Of a DNA stretch of 64,000 nt, positions 41,814 to 50,796 are shown piece by piece. The notes under the pieces were generated by a model that had not been told where the DNA came from, made no database searches, and worked only from the letters and a program-made list of their open reading frames with translations. A program made the translations under genes and the position numbers. How positions within the stretch are numbered: the stretch's first letter is position 1; every line of letters begins with the position of its first letter. The DNA lies in assembly GCF_001431405.1 (NCBI RefSeq), contig NZ_LDJL01000004.1, positions 372,001 to 436,000 of the forward strand, in the 5' to 3' direction. The stretch comes from Pseudoxanthomonas dokdonensis. Its GTDB lineage: Bacteria; Pseudomonadota; Gammaproteobacteria; Xanthomonadales; Xanthomonadaceae.

Positions 41814-42751
41814 GCCTGCCTCCATATCCGCGGCTGGTTGCGGGTGTACTGCCGCTGCTGGCGGCATTGTCGGTGCCGGCCTGGGCCCAGCAACACACAG
41901 AGCATCAAGCGCATCAGTCCAGCTCCACGCCTGCCGAGGCAGCGGCCCACGATCACGCAGCGCATGCGCAGCCAACCTTATCGTTGTCCACGGATCCGGG
42001 CGAAAGCCATGCCGGTCACGGTGGACAGGAAGCAGCCAAACCACTGACGCCGATCCCGTTGCCCAGTGACGCTGATCGTGCTGCCGCATTCGCACCGCTG
42101 GCGCCGATGCATATGCACGGTGACGGCCTGCACAGCTACTGGCTGACCGATCGGCTGGAAGTCTGGGATGCCGATGAAGGCCGCGGTTGGGGCTGGGAAA
42201 CCAGCGCCTGGGCCGGTTCCGACCTCAACCGTGTGTGGCTGCGCAGCGAAGGCGAAAGCGTCGATGGCAAGCTCGAGTCGGGCAACCTCGAACTGCTGTA
42301 CGGACGCAGCGTGTCGGCCTGGTGGGACGTGGTCGCCGGCATCCGCCATGACTTTGGTGAAGCCGCCTCGCAGGACTTCCTGGCCATTGGCGTGCAGGGC
42401 CTGGCGCCGTACAAATTCGAGGTCCAGGCCACTGCCTACATTGGGGAAGACGGGCAGGGCGCGTTCAATTTCGAGATCGAATACGACACGCTGCTCAGCA
42501 ACCGCTGGATCCTGCAGTGGCAGGCGGAAGTCGAACTGTACGCCAAGGATGATGCGGCTCGCGGTATTGGCCAGGGCCTGGCCAGCAGCGAAGCCGGTGT
42601 GCGCCTGCGTTATGAAATCAGCCGCCAGTTCGCCCCGTACATCGGCGTGTCGTGGGAGCGCCAGTACGGCAACACCGCTGACTTCAGTCGTAGCGAAGGC
42701 GCCGACCGCGATGCAGTCCACTGGGTTGCCGGGGTCCGGTTCTGGTTCTAA
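41810..42751 (+). CDS. copB: CopB outer-membrane copper resistance protein
   Basis: A 313-residue protein with a signal peptide (cleavage near PAWAQQ) and a His-rich segment (HTEHQAHQ, HDHAAHAQ) followed by a CopB/PcoB beta-barrel domain. The barrel begins MHMHGDGLHSYWLTDRLEVW and ends with the outer-membrane signature VAGVRFWF (C-terminal Phe). It works with CopA in copper resistance. The His stretch is longer than in enterobacterial PcoB, as is common in xanthomonads. Confidence 0.93.
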   Translation: MSLPPYPRLVAGVLPLLAALSVPAWAQQHTEHQAHQSSSTPAEAAAHDHAAHAQPTLSLSTDPGESHAGHGGQEAAKPLTPIPLPSDADRAAAFAPLAPMHMHGDGLHSYWLTDRLEVWDADEGRGWGWETSAWAGSDLNRVWLRSEGESVDGKLESGNLELLYGRSVSAWWDVVAGIRHDFGEAASQDFLAIGVQGLAPYKFEVQATAYIGEDGQGAFNFEIEYDTLLSNRWILQWQAEVELYAKDDAARGIGQGLASSEAGVRLRYEISRQFAPYIGVSWERQYGNTADFSRSEGADRDAVHWVAGVRFWF

Positions 42752-43146
42752 AGCGGTTGCAGGCAACACCCTGCGGCGGAGCACGGTGCCTGGCACCGTG
42801 TTCTGGACCTGCGGAACCGCCACTACTACGACGACAAGAGCCCAGCCGGCGGCGTTGCGCGGGGCAGGGGGAGCCGCAGGATCCGGATAGCTGAGCTCAC
42901 CGGTGTGGCGGCCCCGCCGCGATACCGGGTGGTCGATACGGTCGATTCGCGCGGGTGCGGGCAGGCCTTGCGCAGGGGGTGTCCGCAGTGGGTGCGTGTT
43001 TACGGTAACCAGTCGCCGCCACAGAGCCGCCGACAACTTGTACTATCGCAGCGGGGGGCGCCTGCATGCGGGGAAAGCAGCGGCATGCCGCGCACCTGAT
43101 CATTGATCCTCGTTTCCCACCTTCATTCGCTGAGAAGCATCCATCC
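42752..43146. other. Intergenic region between copB and the sugar transporter
   Basis: In these 395 bases I see no supported gene. A perfect palindrome with 9-base arms around one base lies at 42783-42801 (CACGGTGCC T GGCACCGTG), 32 bases past copB; with only TGTTCT after it, it is a weak terminator at best. The promoter of the transporter should lie in the second half. Confidence 0.5.
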
Positions 43147-44490
43147 ATGCCAAGCGCACCTATTCCGCAAGCTGCCCGTCCATCGTCATCCCTGCCCGAG
43201 GTCACACCCCGTGCGGCGCTGGCGGTGGTCACCACCATCTTCTTCATGTGGGGCTTCCTGACCTGCCTCAACGACATCCTGATTCCGCACCTGAAAGCGG
43301 TGTTCGAACTCAACTTCGCCCGCGCGATGCTGGTCCAGTTCACCTTTTTCGGTGCCTACTTCCTGATGTCGCTGCCGGCCGGTTGGCTGGTGGCGCGGCT
43401 GGGCTACAAGAAGGGCATCATCGCCGGACTGGTGATCGCCGGCATCGGCGCACTGGGCTTCTGGCCGGCGGCCGAACTGCGCATCTACGAGGCCTTCCTG
43501 GCGGCGTTGTTCGTGCTGGCGACCGGCATCACCGTGCTGCAGGTGGCGGCCAATCCGTATGTGGCGCTGCTGGGACCGGAGCAGACCAGCTCCAGCCGGC
43601 TGACCCTGGCCCAGGCACTCAATTCGCTCGGCACCGCAATCGCGCCGTGGATTGGCGGCATGCTGATCCTCGGCAACACCGTGCAGAGCGCCGACCAGAT
43701 CGCGGCGATGCCGGCGGCCGAGCAACTGGCCTACCGCGCCCAGGAAGCGCATTCGGTGCAGGGGCCATATATCGGCCTGGCGGTGGTGCTGTTCCTGCTG
43801 GCGGCGTTCGTATACCTGTTCCGGCTGCCGGCGCTGCGCGGCACCACCGAGCAGGCCGACCCGGTCAAGCACACCCTCGGCGATGCACTGCGCCATCGCC
43901 ACGTGCGCTTTGGCGTGCTGGCAATCTTCTTCTACGTCGGTGCCGAAGTCGCCATCGGCAGCTTCCTGGTCAACTACCTGTCGCTGCCGTCGATCGGCAA
44001 TTTCAGTGAGCAGCAAGCCTCGCGCTACGTCTCGATCTACTGGACCCTGGCGATGGTCGGCCGCTTTGCCGGCTCGGCGATCATGGTCCGCTTCTCGCCG
44101 CGCAAACTGCTGGCGCTGTTCGCGACAGCCAACATCGTGCTGCTGGCGGTGACCCTGCTCGGCAGCGGCGCGGTGGCGATGTACAGCGTGATTGGCGTCG
44201 GCCTGTTCAACTCGATCATGTTCCCGACCATCTTCGCCCTCAGCATCGAACGCCTCGGCCCGCTGACCAGCAAAGCCTCCAGCCTGCTGATCATGGCCAT
44301 CGTCGGCGGCGCCATCGTGCCGTACCTGCAAGGCGTACTGGCCGACCGCATCGGCCTGCACGCCTCGTTCCTGCTGCCGCTGCTGTGCTACGGCTACATC
44401 GTCTTCTACGGCATCTCCGGCTCACGCCTGGACCCGGCCACGCTGCCGCAACCGCAAGTGGAACCGGAACCGGAAGCGCAGACGGTCTGA
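43147..44490 (+). CDS. FucP/GluP-type sugar:proton symporter (MFS)
   Basis: A 447-residue major facilitator protein with twelve likely membrane helices. It has the FucP-family features FFMWGFLTCLNDILIPHLK at the first helix and an RLGYKKG loop between helices 2 and 3. Later come VAANPYVALLG, TLAQALNSLGT and the FNSIMFPTIFALSIERLG block. The substrate is a sugar such as fucose, glucose or galactose; the sequence alone does not tell which. No sugar catabolic genes are nearby. ATG 43147 is chosen because upstream residues do not match the family. Confidence 0.9.
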   Translation: MPSAPIPQAARPSSSLPEVTPRAALAVVTTIFFMWGFLTCLNDILIPHLKAVFELNFARAMLVQFTFFGAYFLMSLPAGWLVARLGYKKGIIAGLVIAGIGALGFWPAAELRIYEAFLAALFVLATGITVLQVAANPYVALLGPEQTSSSRLTLAQALNSLGTAIAPWIGGMLILGNTVQSADQIAAMPAAEQLAYRAQEAHSVQGPYIGLAVVLFLLAAFVYLFRLPALRGTTEQADPVKHTLGDALRHRHVRFGVLAIFFYVGAEVAIGSFLVNYLSLPSIGNFSEQQASRYVSIYWTLAMVGRFAGSAIMVRFSPRKLLALFATANIVLLAVTLLGSGAVAMYSVIGVGLFNSIMFPTIFALSIERLGPLTSKASSLLIMAIVGGAIVPYLQGVLADRIGLHASFLLPLLCYGYIVFYGISGSRLDPATLPQPQVEPEPEAQTV

Positions 44491-44494
44491 AAGA

Positions 44495-44526
44495 AAAACC
44501 CCCAACCGTTGCCGGTTGGGGGTTTT
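44495..44526 (+). terminator. Terminator of the transporter gene
   Basis: A 13-base stem (AAAACCCCCAACC/GGTTGGGGGTTTT) with a 6-base loop, immediately after the stop codon. The A and T runs make it able to act in both directions. Confidence 0.92.
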
Positions 44527-44552
44527 GAACCGGAACCACAGACCGACAGAAA

Positions 44553-44587
44553 CACAAAGGGCCTGGAGGCTATCCAGGCCCTTTGTG
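44553..44587. terminator. Second strong hairpin
   Basis: A perfect 15-base stem with a 5-base loop (core AAAGGGCCTGGA/TCCAGGCCCTTT), 26 bases past the first terminator. It ends in TTG rather than a T run. It could act as a second stop or be a remnant of another 3' end. Confidence 0.6.
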
Positions 44588-44903
44588 TTGGTGGCGGGTC
44601 AGCACCCCGCACCAAACGACTATTGAAAGTACGGAATTGAAACGCTGCGGGCTGCTGCGAATCCGTGCAAACCGGGCCAAAAGCCTGCCGATGTGCTATT
44701 CGGCACCGGACGTTCGAACAGGTTTTTCGCTCTGATGGGTCACCGAAAAGGCTGCTCAACCTCATCCGCTCTCCGAAGCCAGTTCAAATCCGGAAGCGGG
44801 AATCGAAGCCGCGTCCGATGCCACTACCAATAATCCCCCTACTTACACCCATCCCTAGGACAAGGTGATCCGCGATGCGGCGAATAGTGTCCACATTCAC
44901 CGC
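44588..44903. other. Intergenic region before the Fic gene
   Basis: About 316 bases with visibly lower GC content than the surroundings and no supported gene, tRNA or known element on either strand. It may be debris from the same event that brought in the Fic gene. Confidence 0.4.
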
Positions 44904-44909
44904 ACAAGC

Positions 44910-44960
44910 TGCGGAGATTGACTTGCGCATGCGGAGATTGCGCCCCATAATCTCCGCATG
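44910..44960 (+). promoter_or_regulatory. Operator and promoter of the Fic gene
   Basis: The 10-base word TGCGGAGATT occurs at 44910-44919 and 44930-44939, and inverted at 44949-44958. The last two extend to a perfect 12-base inverted repeat (44928-44939 and 44949-44960) spaced by 9 bases that includes the ATG. A possible -35 TTGCGC (44923-44928) and -10 CATAAT (44946-44951) are 17 bases apart, which would place the transcript start at or near the ATG. Confidence 0.65.
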
Positions 44961-46082
44961 AATAGCGGCGATTACAAATACATCTGGCAGGCCAGCGACT
45001 GGCCGGCTTGGCGCTTCGACCTGGCGGTACTGGCTGGACCCATGGCCGAGGTCAGTCGTGCCCAGGGTCTATTGATGGGGCGTCTGGCCGACGTCGGCCT
45101 GGCATTACGTGACCAGGCGATCCTCGCGGCGCTCACCGAGGACGTAGTCAAGACCAGTGAGATCGAGGGCGAGCAACTCAACGTCGAATCCGTGCGTTCG
45201 TCCATTGCCCGCAGGCTGGGCGTGGACATCGGCGCGCTCGCTCCGGTAGATCGCCACGTCGAGGGCGTGGTCGAGATGGTGCTCGACGCCACCGTCAACT
45301 GTCATGCACCGGTGTCGCGTGAACGTCTGTTCGGCTGGCATGCCGCACTGTTTCCCACCGGCTACTCAGGTCTTTCCAAGCTCAAGGTCGGCGGCTGGCG
45401 TGACGATACCAGTGGCCCGATGCAGGTGCTGTCTGGCCGGATTGGCCGACAGCGTGTGCATTTCGAGGCACCGCCAGCTGACCGTTTGGAAGTCGAAACC
45501 AGCCGTTTCCTCGACTGGCTGAATGGCACATCGAACGAACCGCCGCTGCTCAGGGCCGGCCTCGGCCACCTGTGGTTCGTCACCTTGCACCCGTTCGATG
45601 ACGGCAATGGTCGTATCGCCCGGGCTATTGGCGACCTGCTGCTGGCGCGTGCCGACGGTAGCCCGCAGCGCTTCTACAGTTTGTCGGCGCAGATCCAGCG
45701 CGAGCGCAAGGCGTACTACGACATCCTGGAGCGGACGCAGAAGCGTTCGATGGACGTCACCGAGTGGCTTGCGTGGTTCCTCGATACCCTCCATCGCGCC
45801 GTCGACCAGGCACAGCACACGCTCGATGCCGTGCTGACCAAGGCGCGGTTCTGGCAGCGCTGGGCGACCACGCCTTTGAACGAGCGACAGGTGAAGTTGC
45901 TCAACAAACTGCTCGACGGCTTCGAAGGCAAGCTCACCAGCAGCAAGTGGGCGGCCATTGCCAAGTGTTCGCCGGACACGGCTCTGCGTGACATCAACAA
46001 TCTACTGATGCGGGGCGTGCTGCGCAAATCGGATGCGGGTGGGCGCAGTACCAGCTACGAACTGAACGATCTGCCGGAGTAG
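44958..46082 (+). CDS. Fic family AMP-transferase with DUF4172 and winged-helix domains
   Basis: A 374-residue Fic protein. An N-terminal DUF4172 domain (YIWQASDWPAW) contains an inhibitory-helix motif TSEIEG (Thr66 to Glu70), typical of class II Fic enzymes that are autoinhibited. The catalytic motif HPFDDGNGRIAR is complete, with His211. The C-terminal 75 residues (LNERQVKLLNKLLDGFEG onward) look like a winged-helix DNA-binding domain. Fic enzymes transfer AMP to Thr or Tyr of target proteins. The palindromic operator across the start suggests the protein represses itself. The target is unknown. Confidence 0.92.
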   Translation: MNSGDYKYIWQASDWPAWRFDLAVLAGPMAEVSRAQGLLMGRLADVGLALRDQAILAALTEDVVKTSEIEGEQLNVESVRSSIARRLGVDIGALAPVDRHVEGVVEMVLDATVNCHAPVSRERLFGWHAALFPTGYSGLSKLKVGGWRDDTSGPMQVLSGRIGRQRVHFEAPPADRLEVETSRFLDWLNGTSNEPPLLRAGLGHLWFVTLHPFDDGNGRIARAIGDLLLARADGSPQRFYSLSAQIQRERKAYYDILERTQKRSMDVTEWLAWFLDTLHRAVDQAQHTLDAVLTKARFWQRWATTPLNERQVKLLNKLLDGFEGKLTSSKWAAIAKCSPDTALRDINNLLMRGVLRKSDAGGRSTSYELNDLPE

Positions 46083-46165
46083 CTGCGTTCCCAAGAATTA
46101 CCTTGGCTCGTCGGCGGAACAGCGCCTTCATGGACTCCTGCCAACTCATTCGGAAGGGGACCAAG

Positions 46166-46348
46166 ATGGAAGTCGTATACATCAACCAAAAACAACTGAC
46201 CGCACCCGCTCCTGGATCAGACGATCCAGCGCCTTATGGACCTGCGGCCGAGCCCAGCGAACACGGCATCCTTCAGTTCCTCGACCTCCGCCGCGAAGTT
46301 CTCCAGCAGGTATTTCCTAAGCAAAGGGTGCTTAGTCATGTCCGGTGA
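46166..46348 (+). pseudogene. Possible truncated gene start
   Basis: An AAGGGGA ribosome site precedes ATG 46166, and the first 17 residues (MEVVYINQKQLTAPAPG) look like a gene start. After 46216 the frame runs into the opposite-strand remnant and loses protein character. It may be a gene cut off by a deletion or insertion at the ssrA-linked site. Confidence 0.3.
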
Positions 46349-46650
46349 GCCACGGTAATCGTCGCCCTTGACGAACACCGGATAGCGCAGAAGGGAGGTG
46401 GTCTGCACCAGTTGTCGCGAGCTGGAGAACATGCCGAATCGCTCAGGCCGAGCCACTTGTGAAAGCCGCAATGGTTGAGCTGATTGATCAGGTTGCTCCG
46501 CAACGGATCGCCACTGAAGGCGCCGACGCTCTTGGCAGCCTGGATCGCTTCCGTGCTGGACTTGCCCGCCTGAAGTGCGCGCCGCGCCTCGTTGCTGGCA
46601 TTGACCATCTGGGTGGGGCCCGGCGTGATCCCGACCAGAACGTCCTTGCA
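46217..46650 (-). pseudogene. Frameshifted gene remnant next to ssrA
   Basis: On the minus strand one frame reads protein-like from about 46644 to 46443 (DVLVGITPGPTQMV, then STEAIQAAKSVGAFSGDP and NHCGFHKWLG). A second frame carries on from about 46443 to the stop at 46217 (LLRYPVFVKGDDYRG, then KHPLLRKYLLENFAAEVEEL). One frameshift near 46443 would join them into about 145 residues. No start codon with a ribosome site is visible. I cannot name the family; location at the ssrA 3' end suggests the remains of an integrated element. Confidence 0.45.
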
Positions 46651-46709
46651 CCGGGGTTGATTACGCGAATGGCAAATGCATATCCGCACCACGATCCATA
46701 CAAAGACAA

Positions 46710-46730
46710 AGGCCGCCATAAAGGCGGCCT
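46710..46730 (-). terminator. Terminator of ssrA
   Basis: An 8-base stem AGGCCGCC/GGCGGCCT with a 5-base loop is followed on the minus strand by TTGTCTTTG, 26 bases past the tmRNA 3' end. Confidence 0.85.
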
Positions 46731-46755
46731 AAGTTGCTGATTTAACAGCGTTTGT

Positions 46756-47109
46756 TGGTGGAGGTGGGCGGAATCGAACCGCCGTCCGAAGGTACTCCAT
46801 CCCCGGCACTACATGCTTAGCGTTCCGTTAGATCTCGTCGCCGGGCAGCACGGCACGCAAAGCGCACCCGGAAACCAGCCTGTTTCGGTTAAGCCATGAC
46901 TGACAGGCAGCCGTCACAGCCGGTTCCGTGATAATGACCCTACATCCACGAGCACGGGCACAAGTGGGTTCGGGGCTTACGCCTTAAGCGGCGAGAGCGT
47001 AGTTGTCGTCGTTGGCAACTAAAAGTTTGCTACTGGATTAACGAGGAAAGTCGCCCCCTCGGCATGCGCCAAGCAATTTCGCAACCCCCGTCGAAGCCAG
47101 TGCACCCCC
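46756..47109 (-). ncRNA. ssrA: tmRNA (ssrA)
   Basis: 354 bases with encoded CCA. The 5' GGGGGTG pairs with CACCTCC at the 3' end (one G-U), and the T arm GGTTCGATTCC is intact, forming the tRNA-like domain. The resume codon and tag frame at 47016-46984 read ANDDNYALAA followed by TAA, the tag known from xanthomonads. tmRNA rescues stalled ribosomes together with SmpB, whose gene is 2.7 kb away on the same strand. Confidence 0.97.
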
Positions 47110-47266
47110 GGGAATCAGATTTCGCTGACCGACACAGTGTAGGGGCGGGGATGGCTGCTCACAAGTGTGCGGGCGGTACCGGTCACGGCGGCTTCACCTG
47201 ATCCACCATGGCCTGCGACGGTTGGCCGATACGTTGGCCTGGACGACAGCAGCAGGAGCGACCCCC

Positions 47267-49810
47267 ATGGCAGCCAGGAAGACCCCCTCCAAGAACGCCC
47301 GCAAACGCACGCCCAGCAAGGCTGGCACGTCCGCTGGCGGCACCACCGGCGCGGCGGACAAGCGCGCAGGGCCGCGCACGCCGGCGGCCAGGCCAGGGCG
47401 CAAGACGGTGGACAAGCCCGCCGCGAAAACGCGTCGCCGTGGCGGCAGCACCAAGGCCAGCGCAGAAGCCGTCGACGCCAGCACCTCGCCAGCAGCCTTG
47501 ATGACGATGGCGCAAGGGCAGGCCCGCACCGTCATCTATGTGCACGGTATCGGCAACAAGCCCCCGGCCGAAGTGCTGCGGCGACAGTGGGACAACGCCT
47601 TGTTCGGTCGCGGCATGGGCGAACGCACGCGCATGGCTTACTGGGTCAACCGGGTCCGCTACCCGACCCCGGAACCGGGCACGGCGGGTGAGCGCGATGA
47701 GGGACCAATCCTCAACCAGGCCGAAGCACGCGTGCTGACCGCGTTGGGGCTGGACCCGGCCCAGCGCAATCTGGACGAGCTGGCCGACGAGATCGCCGAC
47801 AGCGAGCGGGAACGCCTGTTGCTGCAGCAGATGCTGGCCGAGCTGGAGGTATCGGCGCCACTGCCGGGTTCGCCAGCAGCCAAGGGCGTGGCCGGCTTCC
47901 TCAACCGTGCCCTGTTGAAGATGATTTCGGCGGCGTTGTTGCAGGACGTGCACGACTTCTTTTTCGTCAAGGCGCGACGCGAGGCAATGCGACAAAGTTT
48001 GAAGGAACGGATGAATGCGGGTGGCGGGCCATTCGTGGTGGTCGCGCACAGCCAGGGCTCGATGATCGCCTATGACGTGTTGCGCGAACTGGCGGCCGAG
48101 CAGTACGAGGTGGCGTTGTTCGTCACCCTGGGCTCGCCGCTGGGGCTGCCCAGCGTGCGCAGCATGTTCAAGCAGTGGAGCGGCAAGCGGAAGCTGCAGT
48201 TTCCCGCCTGCGTGCGGCGCTGGGTCAACGTCGCCGATCATCTGGATCCGGTGGCGCTGGACGAGGATCTGGGCAACGACATCGCCGGCGCCAACGGGCG
48301 CTTTGTCAACGTCGATGGCGCACGCATCAATCCGGACTGGCAGCAGAATCCGCATTCCGGTTCCGGCTATCTGTCGATCCCGCAGGTGCGCAAGGAAGTG
48401 CGTGACGTGGTCGGCGTCGGCTTCGATCAGCCGGTCTCCAACACGGTGTTGCTGAAGGACCTTTCCGACCGGCTGGAAGCGATGGGCCCGGCGCACCGCC
48501 ATGATGTGTTGATCGAACTCGACAAGCTGGCGCTGGATGGCGAGGTCGACCAGGTACGCGCGGCATTGCTGGCGCGGATCCGGCAACTGGCGCGGCAGAC
48601 CACCGGCCTGTCCGGCGAGCAGCTGGACGATGTGATCGAACTGGAAGACAGCCTGCATCGCTTCGTGTCGGCGCGGTTGACCCGCTTTGAAGTCGAAACC
48701 CTGCGCAATGACTACCAGCAACTGAGTTTCAAGCGGCTGTGGCGTGATGCGGCCAAGAGCGCTCTGCTCAACCAGTCGCGCAGCGTCATCCATGCCGATG
48801 CCGCTCAGGCGTCGTACCACGCGCTGGGACAGAAGATTGGCTGGGCGGTACTGGACACCGGCATTGCCGCCGATCATCCGCACTTCCATTCCGCCGGCCA
48901 GCATGATGTGGTCCTCGCGCAGTGGGACTGCACCCGCCGCGGCAAAGCAAAAAAACTGCAGCGCGGCGATGGCGAGGTGTTCGCGCGAATGGATCGCAAT
49001 GGCCATGGCACCCACGTCGCCGGGATCATCGCCGGCCAGTGCATCGCGCCGATACCCGGCCAGCCGGATCCGCTGCAGTTCTGCGGCATTGCCCCGCAGG
49101 CCAGCCTGTACGGGTTCAAGGTGCTGGACGACAACGGCAATGGTCGCGATTCGTGGATCATCAAGGCGGTGCAGCAGGTCGCCGAGATCAACGAGCAGGC
49201 CGGGCAACTGGTCATCCACGGCATCAACCTGAGCCTGGGCGGCTACTTCGATGTCGAAAGCTATGGTTGCGGATTCACCCCGTTGTGCAACGAGCTGCGC
49301 CGGCTATGGCGACAGGGCGTGGTGGTGGTGCTGGCGGCCGGCAACGAGGGACTGGCGTGGCTGGTGCAGAGTGATGGCCAGCCGTATCCGCTGAATGTCG
49401 ATCTGAGCATCGGTGATCCGGCCAACCTGGAAGAAGCCATCGCGGTTGGCTCGGTGCACAAGAGCAACCCGCACTCGTACGGGGTGTCCTATTTCTCCTC
49501 GCGCGGTCCGACCGCCGATGGCCGTGGCAAGCCGGACGTGGTCGCGCCGGGCGAGAAGATCATCTCGGCGCATTACGATTTCCGCGCCGACGATCCGGGC
49601 ACCTGGGTGGTCGAGATGAGCGGCACCAGCATGGCGGCGCCGCATGTGTCGGGACTGGTGGCCGGGTTCCTGTCGGTGCGGCGCGAGTTCATTGGTTTCC
49701 CCGACCGGGTCAAGCAGTTGCTGCTGCAACACGCCACCGATATCGGCCGCGACGCTTACGCGCAGGGCAGGGGCGTGCCCAACCTGATGCAGATGCTGGC
49801 GGCGACCTGA
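47267..49810 (+). CDS. Fusion of alpha/beta hydrolase and subtilisin (S8) protease
   Basis: An 847-residue protein of two enzyme domains. Residues 1-75 are basic, Lys/Arg/Ala-rich and disordered. Residues about 85-330 look like an alpha/beta hydrolase: VIYVHGIG (93-96) for the oxyanion hole and nucleophile Ser262 in VVAHSQGS, with an Asp candidate in VADHLDP. Residues about 520-845 form a subtilisin domain with a complete triad Asp530 (VLDTGIA), His580 (NGHGTHVAG) and Ser788 (SGTSMAAPH). There is no signal peptide, so it is probably cytoplasmic. AGGAG lies 8 bases before ATG 47267. Role and substrate unknown; the two enzymes may act in sequence or one may control the other. Confidence 0.88.
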   Translation: MAARKTPSKNARKRTPSKAGTSAGGTTGAADKRAGPRTPAARPGRKTVDKPAAKTRRRGGSTKASAEAVDASTSPAALMTMAQGQARTVIYVHGIGNKPPAEVLRRQWDNALFGRGMGERTRMAYWVNRVRYPTPEPGTAGERDEGPILNQAEARVLTALGLDPAQRNLDELADEIADSERERLLLQQMLAELEVSAPLPGSPAAKGVAGFLNRALLKMISAALLQDVHDFFFVKARREAMRQSLKERMNAGGGPFVVVAHSQGSMIAYDVLRELAAEQYEVALFVTLGSPLGLPSVRSMFKQWSGKRKLQFPACVRRWVNVADHLDPVALDEDLGNDIAGANGRFVNVDGARINPDWQQNPHSGSGYLSIPQVRKEVRDVVGVGFDQPVSNTVLLKDLSDRLEAMGPAHRHDVLIELDKLALDGEVDQVRAALLARIRQLARQTTGLSGEQLDDVIELEDSLHRFVSARLTRFEVETLRNDYQQLSFKRLWRDAAKSALLNQSRSVIHADAAQASYHALGQKIGWAVLDTGIAADHPHFHSAGQHDVVLAQWDCTRRGKAKKLQRGDGEVFARMDRNGHGTHVAGIIAGQCIAPIPGQPDPLQFCGIAPQASLYGFKVLDDNGNGRDSWIIKAVQQVAEINEQAGQLVIHGINLSLGGYFDVESYGCGFTPLCNELRRLWRQGVVVVLAAGNEGLAWLVQSDGQPYPLNVDLSIGDPANLEEAIAVGSVHKSNPHSYGVSYFSSRGPTADGRGKPDVVAPGEKIISAHYDFRADDPGTWVVEMSGTSMAAPHVSGLVAGFLSVRREFIGFPDRVKQLLLQHATDIGRDAYAQGRGVPNLMQMLAAT

Positions 49811-49826
49811 GTTACCGCCGCCGGAC

Positions 49827-50315
49827 TCAGGCGTCGCGGTTGTGGCGACGCATGACCCGTGATTTCTCGCGTTCCCAGTCGCGGTCCTTGCTGGCCGCGC
49901 GTTTGTCATGCGACTGCTTGCCCTTGGCCAGCGCCAGCTCGGCTTTGACCTTGTTGCCTTTCCAGTACAGCGCCGTGGGGATGACGGTATAGCCATCGCG
50001 CTCGACCTTGCCGACCAGAACGTCGATTTCACGCCGGTGCAGCAACAATTTGCGGGTGCGCCGGTCGTCGGCCACCACGTGGGTGCTGGCTTGCAGCAGC
50101 GGGGTAATCTGCGCACCGAACAGGAAAATTTCACCGTTGCGGATGGTTGCGTAGCTCTCGCCGATGTTGGCCCGCCCGGCGCGAATCGCCTTGAGCTCCC
50201 AGCCCTGCAACGCCAGTCCGGCCTCGAAACGTTCCTCGAGGTGGTATTCGTGGCGGGCGCGTTTGTTCAACGCGATGGTGCCGGTTGCTTTATTCTTGTC
50301 AGGTTTCTTGGCCAT
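49827..50315 (-). CDS. smpB: SmpB, tmRNA-binding protein
   Basis: SmpB binds tmRNA and brings it to stalled ribosomes. The 162-residue protein has the family core [33 protein letters not shown] and the C-terminal basic tail with KGKQSHDKR that enters the mRNA channel. ATG 50315 matches the family start; the upstream open frame is not conserved-looking. It lies divergent from ratA, with 40 bases between starts, as in many gammaproteobacteria. Confidence 0.96.
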   Translation of the reverse strand: MAKKPDKNKATGTIALNKRARHEYHLEERFEAGLALQGWELKAIRAGRANIGESYATIRNGEIFLFGAQITPLLQASTHVVADDRRTRKLLLHRREIDVLVGKVERDGYTVIPTALYWKGNKVKAELALAKGKQSHDKRAASKDRDWEREKSRVMRRHNRDA

Positions 50316-50355
50316 CCGTCCATTGTCGCCGAAGGCGTAAATACAAGCGAGTCCA

Positions 50356-50790
50356 ATGCCCATCATTCGCAGAAGTGCACTGGTCGAACATGCCGCCAGC
50401 CGGATGTTCGACCTGGTCAACGACGTTTCCGCCTATCCGCGCCGGTTTGACTGGTGCAAGCAGGCGCAGGTCCAGGAATCCTCCGACAAGCACATGGTGG
50501 CACGGCTGGACCTGGGCCTGGGCGCGCTGAGCACCTGGTTCACCACCCGCAACACCCTGGACCGCCCGCATCGCATCGACATGCAGCTGGTCGACGGACC
50601 GTTCCGCAAGCTGCACGGGCAATGGGATTTCCATGCGCTCGACGAAAGCGCCTGCAAAGTGCTGCTGACGCTGGAGTTCGAGCCCGGCAGCCGGCTGCTG
50701 TTGCCGGCGATGACATTGGGTTTCCAGGCGCTGGCCGACCGGATGGTCGATGATTTCGTCCGCGTGGCCGACCGCGCCGACGACGAATGA
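50356..50790 (+). CDS. ratA: RatA/COQ10-like START-domain protein
   Basis: A 144-residue START-like protein of the RatA (YfjG)/COQ10 family: the start [21 protein letters not shown] and [20 protein letters not shown] are typical. In E. coli RatA was described as a toxin that blocks 70S assembly, while homologues help ubiquinone function; the role here is open. The next gene starts 6 bases after its stop, giving the usual ratA-ratB pair. Confidence 0.9.
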   Translation: MPIIRRSALVEHAASRMFDLVNDVSAYPRRFDWCKQAQVQESSDKHMVARLDLGLGALSTWFTTRNTLDRPHRIDMQLVDGPFRKLHGQWDFHALDESACKVLLTLEFEPGSRLLLPAMTLGFQALADRMVDDFVRVADRADDE

Positions 50791-50796
50791 GCGCTC

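Noticed and set aside
44588-44620. tRNA-like GGTGGCGGGTCAGCACCCCGCACC segment
   Set aside because: No acceptor partner, anticodon arm or T loop follows; it is only a short G/C-rich hairpin.
46756-47109. tRNA-like 3' end at 46756-46790 taken as a separate tRNA
   Set aside because: It is the tRNA-like end of tmRNA, joined by the tag frame and the matching 5' acceptor arm.
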